Source: Pisolithus tinctorius (lineage: Eukaryota > Basidiomycota > Agaricomycetes > Boletales > Pisolithaceae). From it: a stretch of DNA of 64,000 nucleotides. The notes beneath the pieces are model-generated. The model made no database searches and was not told where the DNA came from. It saw nothing but the letters and a program-made list of their open reading frames with translations. This document shows, piece by piece, positions 12,458-24,026 of the stretch. Numbering within the stretch: position 1 is the stretch's first letter; each line of letters begins with the position of its first letter. The DNA lies in the NCBI GenBank assembly GCA_024663395.1, contig JANFAH010000002.1, positions 2,914,001 through 2,978,000 on the forward strand, given 5' to 3'. The translations under genes and the position numbers were made by a program.

Positions 12458-13922
12458 CTACGCATTCTCTGTAACAAAGCTGCTATCCTCCACCATGTAA
12501 CCTTTTGAAAAGCGATCGTGTGCCGTCCGCGCAGTTGTAACACGCACTGACTGTGGACCGTGCGAAAGTCCACCTGGCATCAACTTTGGACGAGTAAAAG
12601 CATACAAGATCGTGTTGATCAAACCGGATGATCCGAATAATGTGGCTGCGAGAGATGTCACTGCAACCGGAACGTCATGACCACTGAATTGATAAAAACG
12701 AGCCACTGATATAGGCAACAGCTATCACTCGTTCAGCATAATCATATAAAAAATACGCAAGACTACTCACGAGTATAATGTACACCAGGGGGTAACTGTA
12801 AAGCAATTTGTCCAGAAGCCACCAAGTGTAGGGTAGGGGCCACTTACAAGATCATTTGAACTGCTCTGAGACTCTCTGCAGATGTCTCCGTTCCATACGG
12901 CATTATTCTCTCTTCCTGCTGTCGACTCCAGCGGAATCTGCCATCCACGGGAACAAGGAATCGCTTGATAACAAGCACAAGGAACACGTATGAGATGATA
13001 TTCAATACAGCAGCCAGCCACATCCATATATAATCGAGGCCAATCTGCTCCATGATACTGCTGTTAATCCAGCACCCTGAACGGCAGTGTCAATTCAAGT
13101 TATCAAAGGTAAAACTAAATCATAAACACTTACAATGGCCGGTGGGACCGTAAACGTTGTGTTGAGCCACGTTCGGCACGACCACCAGAATTAGGATGAC
13201 CAGCCAAATTATGGCCAGTATAAGGAGCGCAAATTTTGGTGGAGACTTCCGCTTCAGCACCAATACTTGCAGTATGTGCGAGGCAATGGCCTATCTAGAA
13301 TCATTATTTCACTGCTGCGACAACTTATGTAACAGGCGTACCATTATACTGAGGGTCTATGGGCATGTGAAGGCGAGTTCATTTCGATTTTGATACGTAC
13401 CTAAGAGCAACCCCGACATCCCCCACCTGCATGAAGAGACCTGGAGCAATGAAAAACAAACATCCAGTAAAGTGAAAGCGGAAGTACCTTGAACGGTACA
13501 AATGGGACTGGGGTACACCCTCTAGAGGTTAAATGAGCGAACGGGGGGCTTCACAAACGCGTGGAAGGCTTGCCGCTTCTACGATCCACTTGATGTCGAG
13601 CAATCCAGCTGTATCTCGTCAGTCATCATCAGGAACCACGAGGTAGTATATACCGACCCATAGCCAGGATGAAGTCAGAAATCATCAAATTAAGGAAATA
13701 ATAGTGTATATGCGTGTCGGTAGACCACCTCCGCGAGGCATTTCGCCTAATGGCAACGGCGCTATACTGGCGTGACAAAATCAGTCAGTCTGGCGGCGGC
13801 GAAGCGAAGAAACTCACGGCAATGTAAATCAACACACCACCCACAGCAAGTGCCGACGCAGCAGCCGCCGTGACCATGAAGGCCATCCCCACCTTGACTT
13901 CGAAGTCAATTTGGTTACTCAT
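12458..13922 (-). CDS. Seven-helix receptor, Git3/cAMP-receptor-like GPCR
   Basis: Ten exons on the minus strand: 13922-13818, 13766-13658, 13608-13574, 13521-13488, 13440-13401, 13348-13342, 13290-13134, 13076-12848, 12795-12771 and 12721-12458. They join in phase to 334 residues. The protein is an integral membrane receptor with about seven hydrophobic helices: VTAAAASALAVGGVLIYIA; YFLNLMISDFILAM; a third after the VQG motif; LALLILAIIWLVILILVVV split by short gaps; YIWMWLAAVLNIISYVFLVLV; YPLVYIIL; LAATLFGSSGLINTILYA. The loop HNVYGPTGHWCWI is typical of basidiomycete Git3/cAMP-type receptors. The C-tail is short. One exon is only 7 nt and one intron is GC-AG (donor after 13574). Ligand unknown. 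Such receptors signal through G-alpha; a G-alpha gene lies 6 kb away. Confidence 0.85.
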
Positions 13923-14901
13923 GGCTAGTGCGTTGAAACAAGATGTGTCTGTCCGTGATAAGGGTTGGATTATATAGTTTCATGGAGGCCGCACGTACCT
14001 CTGGTTATGGTCTATAGAGTCTTCTATGTTGTGGATATGTATATATGCTGATGGTCCCTATCAGCATGACGGCATATGTATTTGGCCACAGCAAGTAGTC
14101 GCATATGAGCGTTTGAGCAGTGGAACGTTGACAACGTTGAAGGGCGCACTCCGTTATCTGCAATACTTGCTATAAGCACCAAACTTTCCATCTCGTGTCG
14201 CTCTTCACACCACATCATTTTCGCGTCGTACCTTTTCCCCCTTAGTTCTTGCACTCGCCCGCTCGGAATTTCTCTGTCATCGCCTTACCTTGCTGGCTAC
14301 GTGCAGCCAAGTTGTTCTCATCGACGCTGAATCGATGCCTTCTGTCTTGCACCACTCCAAATCTCAGAGATGATTCCTCCCGTCAAGGCACCGTCATGGT
14401 TGCCTTTATCAGAGCATGATGCAGAAATGGTGTGCTTGAGAGTGACACGGCATGATAGGGTTCCCAGGAACGTCTGGCACTTTTAGTATTGTGGCGAAAA
14501 GAGCATGACACAAAAATGATATGAAGATTGAAGAAGCCTCCTCTGGGATGTATAGTAAAGACCGACGACGGAGAAGATGATGCTGTGACTCCCGTACAAT
14601 CGCTGATATGGACTTTACTACATAAACCGTCTTCTGCCAGATGCCATGTAGAGGCTGTGCATGCCGATAACCTTCAGCCAAGTACTGGTCTGAAGTGCAG
14701 CTCCGTCTCAGTCTGCGTTCCTGTATAATAGCAAAACCATTTCCATGACGGGGCATTTCAACGTTCAGGTGCGTATCTAGTTTCTTTCCGAAGCATCACG
14801 TACCCATGTTCCGCAGCTGCGGAATGCTTCTATACTAGCGCCCATTTCGTCATGGGCGTTGTCCGCCCATCGCCAATTCCCCCCCTCTTTTCTCTCTCTT
14901 A
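13923..14901. other. Intergenic, nothing recognised
   Basis: Nearly 1 kb between the GPCR start and the helicase relic. Short frames on both strands carry no recognisable motif. Confidence 0.5.
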
Positions 14902-17480
14902 ATGTCTCACACATTATCGACCGTTACACCTAAATTATTCCGAAACTACTCCTCCCCAATCGTCTTCGAGACTTCATCAGATGATTTTTTAGGTGCATGG
15001 CACGGTGCCATAGGCATTTCAGCTTCGTATCAGTGCAATTGCCGACTGGGAGCCGTCACGTTCTCCTCACCATCTAAGGCTCTGGTGGTCCACCTCACTA
15101 ACGGTGATATACCTCTAGGCAGTATTAACCGTAACAAGCGACATAAAATTATCCGAGGAAGGAGTCTCCTCCAGAAGCATATTCTCTGCAACGCAAACTA
15201 CCAGAAGTACTCCTTTGAAATGGATCGTATTGCGATCGCATCGTACTTGGACATGGCGCTCTGCATCAATGGTGCAGTAGATATGCTCTCAGTGTCGTTG
15301 AGTGACAGGCGATCCCTGCAGGCGCTTATGAAAGCCACGGGTAGCGAGTTGACTTTACACCAGCCAAATGTGAAGGCGTTATTTTTCAATAACGAGTCGC
15401 CTTCTGTATCAGATTCAAACCCTGCCCAGCAAGTGTGGGCAACTTGTCAGGTGGCTATCCTCCCTCACATGATCACGCGCTTCCGCGCATTGGAAAGGAT
15501 CAGAACAGAAACCATACCTGATGAAGTATGTGCTGGCGGCCAAAATTAATCTGTTCGCTCACCCCCACTCGTATTGTCTCTCTCGTGATGGAGAGCTTTT
15601 AGATTCCTTGAAGCCACTTATTGTGAAGAACGATATTAAGCCAGACATCACAGTGAAAATAAATAATCTCACTTTGACTTGTAAGCGTTGTCTGACTCGT
15701 ATCCGAACTTCAGCGCAGTGGGTATGTTTATAATAATGCGTCGAAGTTGGGTATACATGAACATTCTCTCTGCATAGCTCTTCCAGATAGAAACATGGAG
15801 GGGTGTTCAAGTGTCGGGTCGTGTCATCCGAATTGAAGGACGGGAAGCTCGAATCCAAATTCTGGGTTCCCTACAGGGAGACAAAATAAAGTCCGTGACG
15901 ACATCGTGCAAGGCAGACCTCACGTGTGCAGGGGCTTATCGTGAGAGCGTCATCCTTCTTCGCTATCTTGAAGGGGGGGTCCACTCTATTGTTGGATCCG
16001 TTTTTCAAAGTCATATGGCTCCCAAACGAACCCAGCTGTTGGCCGCCATCCGACCACCTGCAGCCCAAGATACCGATTTATTCCCCAAATCCAGACCTCA
16101 AAGTCAATACCTCTCAGGAAAGTGCCATCGAGAAAATTCTGTCTACTTCAGATGAGGATCGAGTGGTCTTGATTCAGGGACCTCCAGGAACCGGCAAGAC
16201 GAGGGTCGTCACTGTTGCAATTACAAGTATTGTTTCATTCCCAGCTGCCAGTAGTCGGACTGCTTGGACAGCTGCACAGTCGAACGTCGCCGCGAAGAAC
16301 ATTGCTGAGAAGTTTGACAAAATTGGCTTCTATCAATTTGCATTGCTGGTGTCGAAGGAGTTCCACTTCGATTGGTGCGTCTCCATATGCACCGAAATCC
16401 TTCTGTTCGACAAATGTCAAAGGCATGAGCATTTTTACAAGAAGCTTGAACCACGCCTCATTCGCTCTGATGCGTTCAGTGACGGTGTCGTTAGCGCGGA
16501 CAGGCAACTTCGCGGGGGGCTAGGGTCATCCTGTATACGCTAGGGATGTTATCGAATAACCATATTGCACCCTTAGGCTTCGTCCATGTCAATCCAGTAG
16601 ATATTCTCATCTTTGACGAAGGGAGCCAGATAGAAACCGGAAATTACCTTCGGTTTCTCGCCGCTTTACGCACACTCTGACGAAGATCGTCTTTATTGGT
16701 GACCCCAAGCAGCGTGAGTCATAGCCATATGCATGGCCCATTGTTCGTTCTTTCGAACGCGTCGCAGTGCCACCCTACGGTCAAGAGGACATCCCGACAC
16801 TACAGAGCATCTTCGGAGTCGAACACCTTCGCAAGAAGCACTATTCTCGGATATTCATTGTCAGTCAAGTCTTTCTAGTTCACATACTGACTGACCTCTC
16901 CAGACCGCATGCCGAGCGCAATCGGCAACTTCGTATCCCAGAAAGTCTATGACGGGTGATTGAAGGCCCATCATGAAAACTCCATCAGTTTCCCATGCCA
17001 TTTCGTCCATGTTAGAGGAGGGCGAGAACAACAGCAATTAGAAAAGAGTTGGATTGTACGTTACTTTCCCGAATCTAATGACCGTATGTTGATTTCAAGG
17101 TAGAATCGTTCGGAGGCACGAGTTGTAGTGCGGATTGCCCGTGCATACCAGACTAAGGGGGTTGGCTTTCGTATCAGCACACCACACGATGACCAACATG
17201 CTCTTAGTGAACATGAGTTCGATTGGAAGAGGCAGGAATTACATCATGAAGACAGTGTATTCAACGTAGATTCATTCCAAGGTTTGATGCCTCATCTTGG
17301 TTCTGCCGCTCCAAGCTCCACCTTGCTCCAGGCAACGAGGCGGAACATATCATCATCTCTGCGGACAGAACGGACAGACTTGGCTTCCTGGCTAACCACT
17401 GAGAAACTAATGTCATGCTTACCCACTGCAAGCAGACCATGATTATATGCACAAGTGAATCATTCATTTGGGGTCCAGCC
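14902..17480 (+). pseudogene. Decayed UPF1-like superfamily 1 RNA/DNA helicase
   Basis: The helicase motifs are readable in order. Walker A is GPPGTGKT near 16180. Further along come AQSNVAAKNIAEKF and LLVSKEFHFDWHEHFY (after removing an intron), a Walker-B-like LIFDEGSQIE, IVFIGDPKQ, YGQEDIPTLQSIFGVEHL, RMPSAIGNFVSQKVYDG, ARVVVRIARAYQTKGVGFRI and VFNVDSFQGNEAEHIIISA. This is the AAA_11/AAA_12 layout of UPF1-like helicases. The frame is broken near 15527 and near 16675, and TGA stops sit in conserved positions at 16957-16959 and 17400-17402. The N-terminal half (14902-15549) is open and in normal codons. Sequencing error could explain one break but not all four. The family is sure; the subfamily is not. 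Confidence 0.8.
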
Positions 17481-17954
17481 GCACCAACACTTATCAGACA
17501 GCTTGTAATCGCCTTTGGGCCACAAGCATGGGTATATAAGGACTCATGTTTAACGCATCACGCTGCCTCGCCCCAACCTATACACCTCCTCCTCCCGTTC
17601 AAGCGTTACAGATAGACGAAGCCGAGGCAGCCGCGCACTCTCTAGTTCTCCAACTTTACCCCCAAATCATTCGTCATCATTGCGATCGCGCCGACACCTC
17701 TAGACAAACAGCAGCCCTAAAGTCCCCCTAGTTCCCGTGTGTTTACAACGCGCTGCGGGAACGGCGCACTATTGGGGTCATGTATTCTAACCATTGTTTT
17801 TAAAAAAGAGTTTGCTGCTGGTGGTCCATGACTTGTGTATTGTAGTTTCTATAGTACGGTACTTGTTTGATTTCGCACAGGGTTGCCTTGTTTGTCTGCG
17901 GTACAAAGTAAGCGCACCGACCACCATCGGTGTCGAGGACAAGTGACAGACTCC
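17481..17954. other. Intergenic before the capping-protein gene
   Basis: Contains the end of the helicase relic and the promoter region of the capping protein. A TATA-like gtatataagg lies at about 17531. No gene recognised. Confidence 0.45.
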
Positions 17955-19176
17955 ATGGCCGATCCAGTGGACTCGATGCTCGACCTTATGCGGCGTCTGC
18001 CGCCCACTCGGGTAGATGAGAACGTCAACGCGCTTATCCAGCTCTGCCCGGACTATGCTGATGATCTCCTGGGCAGCGTCGATCAACCACTCAAAGTACA
18101 CACAGATCGTGCTACTGGTAGGGAATATCTCGCGTGCGACTACAACAGGGATGGGGACAGCTATCGGTGAGTGGACATGCGCGATCCAGAAACGACTTGC
18201 TGCGTCGTTGCTGCGCGTTGGAATCTCGTATGGCTGATGCGCCGACCAGGTCACCCTGGTCCAATGAGTATGATCCACCGTTGGAAGACGGCACAACGCC
18301 GTCTCCCAAGCTTCGGAAGCTCGAGATTGCGGCCAACGAAGCCTTTGATACCTACAGAGAAATGTAAGTCTTTCGAATCTGCATGCGTCGACATCCTGGC
18401 GGGAAAACAAGTCGTTTACGCGAGTCGCATCGATCGGAACGGGCAGGTACTACGAAGGGGGCGTATCGTCTGTATATCTATGGGAGCTCGACGATGGTGG
18501 ATTCGCGGGGGTCGTTCTGTTTAAGAAGGGTAAGTTCTGAGGATACTCCTCTCGTTCATCGGCCAAGGCGTGCTTGCTGATTCCAGAGTCCTTGTATAGT
18601 GATGAATCCGTCAAGTCCAGACGACCCTTCTGGTTCATGGGATTCGATACACGTATTCGAAACGGCAGAGCGTGGCAGGCAGGCCCATTACAAGCTTACT
18701 TCCACCATAATGCTGCAGCTCGTAACGCGGCAAAATGACAAAGGATTCGAGGATAATTCGTCGGTTGCTGCTTGTTCTGACAAGAAGAATTCGGAACAAC
18801 ATGGCAAAAAGATGGCTGGGGAGGTGAACCTGAGCGGAAGTATGACCCGGCAGGTAAGAGAGCTTGTATCCCGACTGTCCCTTCACTACTTACACTCCCG
18901 CAGACCGAGCAAGATTGGCCGCTGCACGACGCATCTTCTCACATTACGAACACCGGGAAAATGATCGAAGAGATGGAGATAAAAATGCGTAATCTCTTGC
19001 AAGAAGTATGCTTTGATTTTGCAACCTGCGGGACATCGGGCTTAGGCGTGTGTTTTCAGGTATACTTTGGGAAGACACGAGATATTGTGTACGATCTACG
19101 AAGTATCGACGACTTGGAAAGAGCACGGAGGCAAAGGGAATTACAGAAAGAACTCGTAGGCTTTATCAAGCGGTAA
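17955..19176 (+). CDS. CAP2: F-actin capping protein subunit beta
   Basis: Exons 17955-18166, 18250-18363, 18447-18529, 18600-18853, 18904-19005 and 19060-19176 give 293 residues, the normal length. With the alpha subunit it caps actin-filament barbed ends. Family marks: DLMRRLPP and [10 protein letters not shown] at the N-terminus, [19 protein letters not shown] across intron 1, [65 protein letters not shown] and the C-terminal [15 protein letters not shown]. The acceptor at 18599 was preferred over one 13 nt upstream of it because only it keeps SWDSIHV in frame. The gene is convergent with the cyclophilin, 110 bp apart. Confidence 0.95.
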
Positions 19177-19286
19177 CCTACATACACCCACACATGCCCA
19201 TCTGTGATGACTGCTAGGAGATCCGTAACTCATTCCTTATCAAGCTTTCGCTAGGGGACGGTTGATGTTCATGCAAACAAAGATGA

Positions 19287-20071
19287 TCAACGCGAAACCA
19301 ACTGAGCATCAGCTATAGGGTTGGCATGGATCGTAACCTGGGCGATCTAATTATGACGGCATAAAAGCACCGAGAAAGACCGTACATGCATTAGCTTGAT
19401 CTCTGCCAAGGGTCGGTTTTTGTTGTTGACCGGCACCCGTTCCATCAAATCGAGAGTGGAATCAGCGCCATCGATAACTTTCCCAAATATGGAGTATTTC
19501 CCATCAAGATGGGGCTGCTTGGAGTAAGTGACAAAGAATTGGGATTTATTCGTGTTAGGACCTGAGTTGGCCATGGCAACGACACCGCGTGCATTGAACT
19601 GCAGGACGTACAGCCATGCCGTGAGTTTGCGATGCCGCAGGATTGGATTTGCGTACCTTGAGGGTAGAGCGTACTTCGTCGTCGAAAGGGTTTCCCCATA
19701 TGCTCTGACCGCCTTTCCCGGTTCCAGTAGGGTCGCCGGTCTGAATCATGAAGCCCTTGATGTTGCGGTGGAATATGCAATCGTCATAGTATCCGGATGC
19801 ACACAATGCCAAGAAGTTCTAATTCGGAACGGCGGCGGTGTGAGTTTCGAAACGTTTGATCCTGAGTAGTTGGGGAGGAAACATTGTTACCTCAGCGGCT
19901 TTGGGTACAGCCTCACAGAAGACTTCGATCTTGCGCTGGCTCAGGGAACGGTACTACAAGGCATAACGTGCGTTCCGCTTACCTTAAGGTCTCCGTGAGT
20001 GGTGTGCAGCGTAACGGACTGGGCCCATCAAAATTTAGTTCTGTGATGGACGGCAGAGAGAAACGTACCAT
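19287..20071 (-). CDS. Peptidyl-prolyl cis-trans isomerase, PPIL3/Cyp10 type
   Basis: Exons on the minus strand are 20071-20069, 20018-19983, 19929-19891, 19818-19657, 19598-19386 and 19337-19287, giving 167 residues, close to the family's usual 161. Cyclophilins isomerise X-Pro bonds; PPIL3-type members are linked to the spliceosome. Visible: [71 protein letters not shown], and the tail [10 protein letters not shown]. The catalytic pocket ([26 protein letters not shown]) is intact; as usual in this subfamily the Trp of cyclophilin A is not conserved. The first coding exon is the ATG alone, interrupted right after the G. The start lies 93 bp from the divergent G-alpha gene, so the two likely share a promoter region. 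Confidence 0.93.
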
Positions 20072-20164
20072 GGCAATGTGACATGTGTGTGACACGTGAC
20101 AGGGTGCCCGCTTTCATAATGCAGCCTTGGCTTGCTTGTGCTCAGCGCTCTGCACTCGGCCCAT

Positions 20165-22170
20165 ATGGTGATGCGCACGTCCTCTATCCGCAGCCAGGAC
20201 GACCCTCTGTCCTTGGCCCTCCTCCCTCCGCTAACAGAGTCTGAGTCTGATCGTCAAGCTCGTCTCCGGAGAGAGGCAGAGGCCCGTCGCATATCGGAAC
20301 AAATCGACGAGGAACTCAAGGTTGATCGCAGGAAATGGGAGCGGTCCAGGGACGACGTCAAGGTGCGTTTCTTATTGTCGTCAACCGATGCGAGGCTGTC
20401 CTTATATGCGCACAGTTACTTCTGCTGGGGCAGGCGGAATCTGGGAAATCGACGCTGCAGAAACAGTTTCAGCTTATGTACAGCCCCGCGTCGCTGGAGA
20501 GCGAGCGCATATCCTGGAGGACCGTCGTCTACTTCAACGTCGTCCGCTCGATCAAGAAGATCCTCGCGACGCTCGAAGTTTGGGACGACGTCGACGATGG
20601 CACTGACTCACAGAGCGCCTTGGAACGTCAGGAACTCGGCAACGATGAATTCCCCGTCTTAGACAATGTCGGGCCCTCGGTATCGCCGACCGTTCCTTCT
20701 CCCGTCGATACTCACCCTCAGGCTTCGACGTCTATCCCAACAAAAGCGACATCCATCTCAGAGCTTCGTCTACACCTCCGTTCCCTCGTACGCACAGAAC
20801 CTCAACTCGCAGATCGCCTCAGCGGTGGGGTCTCCCCGGCGGGCTCTGGCAAGGGCGAAGTATTCGTTCGCACTGGTTGGCAAGCGAGGACAATTCAGAA
20901 AGGACACGAGTCAGTAGTAGGAAAGCGACTGAGACGCAGCGTGAATTCGCCCACAGACTCAGCAAAAGTTGGAGTACCAGATCAAGCATCCGGACGTCCA
21001 GCAACGTCATTATCTACACTCGATCCCGATCCATTAATCGAAGAAGTAGCATCTATGCTAGAACAGTCACAAGACGCTATACGGACCTTGTGGGAGCATC
21101 CTGTCGTACGTGCTTTGATTTCCAAGAGGAAATTGAAACTGGACGAGTGGTCCGAATTGTAAGAGCCTGCATATATGCTGCCATTTTTGTCTGTTTCTTA
21201 GCCGAGCTTTTACAGCTTCCTCAACGACATCACCCGGATATCTGCACAAGGATACATACCCTCCACAGGTAACTTCCATTAGGTGTTTGCTGAAAGTCAA
21301 GTTTACCGGGGTTCGTATCAGATGATATTCTACACGCCCGCATCCAAACTATGGGCGTCTCAGAGCATGTTTTTGACGTGGATGTCCACGGGAAGACCGT
21401 AACATGGCACTTATATGATGTCGGCGGCGCTCGAGGTCAGCGGCATACTTGGGTCCCTTATTTCGACGATGCAAACGCCATCATATTTGTCAGCCCATTA
21501 AGCGCGTTCGACCAGGTACAGCCTCATCTTACACGGGTTTGTTACCGAGTTGACGTGTTTTCCCGCAGTATTTGGAGGAGGACCCTCGCACGAATCGTAT
21601 TGACGACTCGCTACAGCTATTTACCCAAATATGTTCCAATCAACTGTTGAAGAGCGTACATTTGGTGTTATTTTTAAGTAAGCCTCATCGCCGCCGCGTG
21701 GTTCTTTACCCAGGAATTTTCTTCACAGATAAGACTGATATTCTAAAGAAAAAACTCGAACGCGGACTGCGAGTCTCCAAATAGTAAGCAGAATGCCTTT
21801 TAATAAAGCTCGCTTTTTTATCGTCCGATTAGTATATTATCGTATGGTGAACGCCCGAACGAATATGAATCGGTGGTCAATTACTTCCGAGCACACTTCC
21901 AACAGGTGCACAGGCGGAACAATCAGAATCGGCGAGTATTATACGTCCACTTGACGAACGTCACCGTGTGTATTTTTTTCTCTCGCTTCCCAGTGGTTCG
22001 TTGCCTATTGATGACTTTGGGACCTCTTACAGGACACGACAGCTACCCAGGATATTATAGCGAACGGCAAGTACTTTTCTATTGCTGAAACCACGAGATT
22101 CCAACCTGACTTGGATGCAGTACGCGATTCCATTTTCCGAGGGTATTTAAAATTAGCTGCACTCGTATGA
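20165..22170 (+). CDS. Divergent heterotrimeric G-protein alpha subunit
   Basis: Exons 20165-20362, 20416-21158, 21216-21268, 21322-21515, 21569-21677, 21729-21783, 21833-21965, 22033-22066 and 22121-22170 give 522 residues against about 355 for ordinary G-alpha. G1 is GQAESGKST, switch I DDILHARIQTMGV keeps the catalytic Arg and the Mg-binding Thr, and G4 is FLNKTD. Switch II reads DVGGARGQR: the catalytic Gln is Ala368. The N-terminus starts MVMRTS, so it lacks the myristoylation Gly. About 150 extra residues, charged and Ser-rich, sit in the helical domain (exon 2). G5 is weak (TNVTDT). The last intron is GC-AG (22067-22120). Such variants occur as expanded families in mushrooms. Expected to act at membranes but perhaps without normal GTP turnover. 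Confidence 0.9.
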
Positions 22171-22474
22171 GGACATAGCTGTGTTGTACGGCTCAAAAGA
22201 CTCGACCTACACGCCCGGCCACACTCCGCTCGCGTTGTTAGATACCTGTTGTTCCGGTCTGATTGTCTCATTATTTGTATGCTTACCCACTGTCCGAACT
22301 GTGGACTTATGTTGGTGTAAATAATTTGGTCGATTAGAGTCACGATTAACGTTCTGTAGTATTGGTATTGGTATTGTAATCCCAGAGCTCTTTCGTATCC
22401 TCTTACTTGGGCATGTTGTCGCTGAGTCCCCCTTGGCAACTAACTTCACCGCAAACTGCAACGTTCGTCTATAT
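22171..22474. other. Intergenic with short TTGGTA repeat
   Basis: Promoter region of the HEN1-type gene. It holds a small run of attggt repeats near 22358-22376. Nothing else noted. Confidence 0.5.
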
Positions 22475-24026
22475 ATGAACACTGGTCCAACAGATGTCAA
22501 TGTTGCGTTCTTCCCTCCCTTGCATCAGCAGAGGAGGATATGGGTGCTTGATATTCTCCGGCGAGAAGGCGTATCAGAGGTTAGCGAATCACAGTTCTGC
22601 GCCCCAGTAATGTCGATGGAACACAGATAATTGCCTAGATCGTAGATATCGGGTGCGGTGAGGGCGAGCTTCTCGCAACTCTATGCCAACCCGCCCCCTG
22701 GCTAGGCCCACAATCGCAATGGAGAAACAGATCACTGGCGAGTACGCAAAATGCTGACGACTGTCTCGCATCCATGTTCGACGATGTACTGCTGAACGAT
22801 TCCGAAAGCCGTGATTTACACCCTACCCGCATTGCGGGACTAGATATCGATACCGGAGCACTCCAATATGCAGCTGAAGACACTTCCCCCTCTTCTGCCA
22901 ACCCACAGTATACGCGTTGGGAACCTCTGCAGGTTAGCTTATGGCATGGCAGTCTCGATTCCATCAACCCCTCGTTCGTAGACGTGGAATGTATCGTCGC
23001 CACTGAAGTGTACGTTCCTTTCGTATACGTATATCCACTCAGACCTCATCGACGAAGCCTCAACCCAGGATTGAGCACTTGACGGACGATCTCGTGCACC
23101 ATTTCGCGCCGGTGTTACTCGGCGTCTATCATCCACGCATACTTCTAATGACAACCCCCTCTTATACATTCAATGCCAGGTTCTCGTCGCCGGGCATCAG
23201 AGACCCGATGGGACACTCCGATCCAACTGGGCGCACGGACCGCGTATTCAGGCATGCCGATCATAAGTTCGAATGGACGGTGGAAGAGTTTGCGACTTGG
23301 TGCGCGACTGTGAGTAAGGAGTGGGGATACATAGTAGAGGTGGCGAGTATTGGATACGCATTGGATAAAGATCCATGGGGACGAGATAAACAGCTTGGGG
23401 GCGCAAGTCAAGTTGCAGCGTTTAAACGCATGGACGATGCCAACTCGAGGAGGAAAAGAGAGCGACGAATCCGCACGGCGTACGCTGCACTGGAAAAGAA
23501 GGAACCTCACCGTCTGGTAGTCACTCACCACTTTACGGCCCATCCGCAGGCCGGCCGACCTCATCAGCTTGAGGAACTTGGCGCTGCTTTGTTACGCACA
23601 TTTGAGGGCTGGGGAGAGAGCGTGCTGAGGGTCGAGGACCTGTGGTTTTCAGATGATATTGCTGTTCTGTGTGGAGGGTCGGTCGAGCTATTGATAGAGA
23701 TGGCAGAGAGAGACAGTCAATTGTGTTTGCGGAGAATTGCAGGCGAGAGAAAAGGGAATTGGACGATCGAGCTCCTGGGTGGGGTACAACGACGCAAGGA
23801 CAACTGGTCTGCAGCACCCATGTCCCAAGACGAAGAGGCAGTAGTGGGAGAGGTGAGCATGGATGAGGACCAGGAGCGGGAGTTCTCCATGAACCCTGGA
23901 ATCAGTACGAACGCCTGGCCTAACAGTGAAACTGATACCTGGATGGAAGATAACAGTTGGGCTGGACCTTGGGTAGACGAGGGTGGTGGCTGGGGACGGG
24001 CTACTCCGGAACCTGTACTTAGCTAG
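22475..24026 (+). CDS. HEN1: HEN1-type small-RNA 2'-O-methyltransferase
   Basis: Exons 22475-22579, 22639-23009 and 23069-24026 give about 477 residues. HEN1 proteins methylate the 2'-OH of the 3' nucleotide of small RNAs, using S-adenosylmethionine and a divalent metal. The SAM-binding motif is IVDIGCGEGELLATL. The metal site is EVIEHL (E-x2-E-H, formed across the second intron) plus the downstream His in FRHADHKFEWTVEEF; both are the family signature. FFPPLHQQRRIWVLDIL precedes the fold, as in other HEN1 proteins. The C-terminal 150 residues are acidic and Trp/Ser-rich with no known domain. There are no dsRNA- or La-like domains as in plant HEN1, so it is the compact form. The first in-frame ATG is 22475; the frame is open further upstream. 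Confidence 0.88.
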
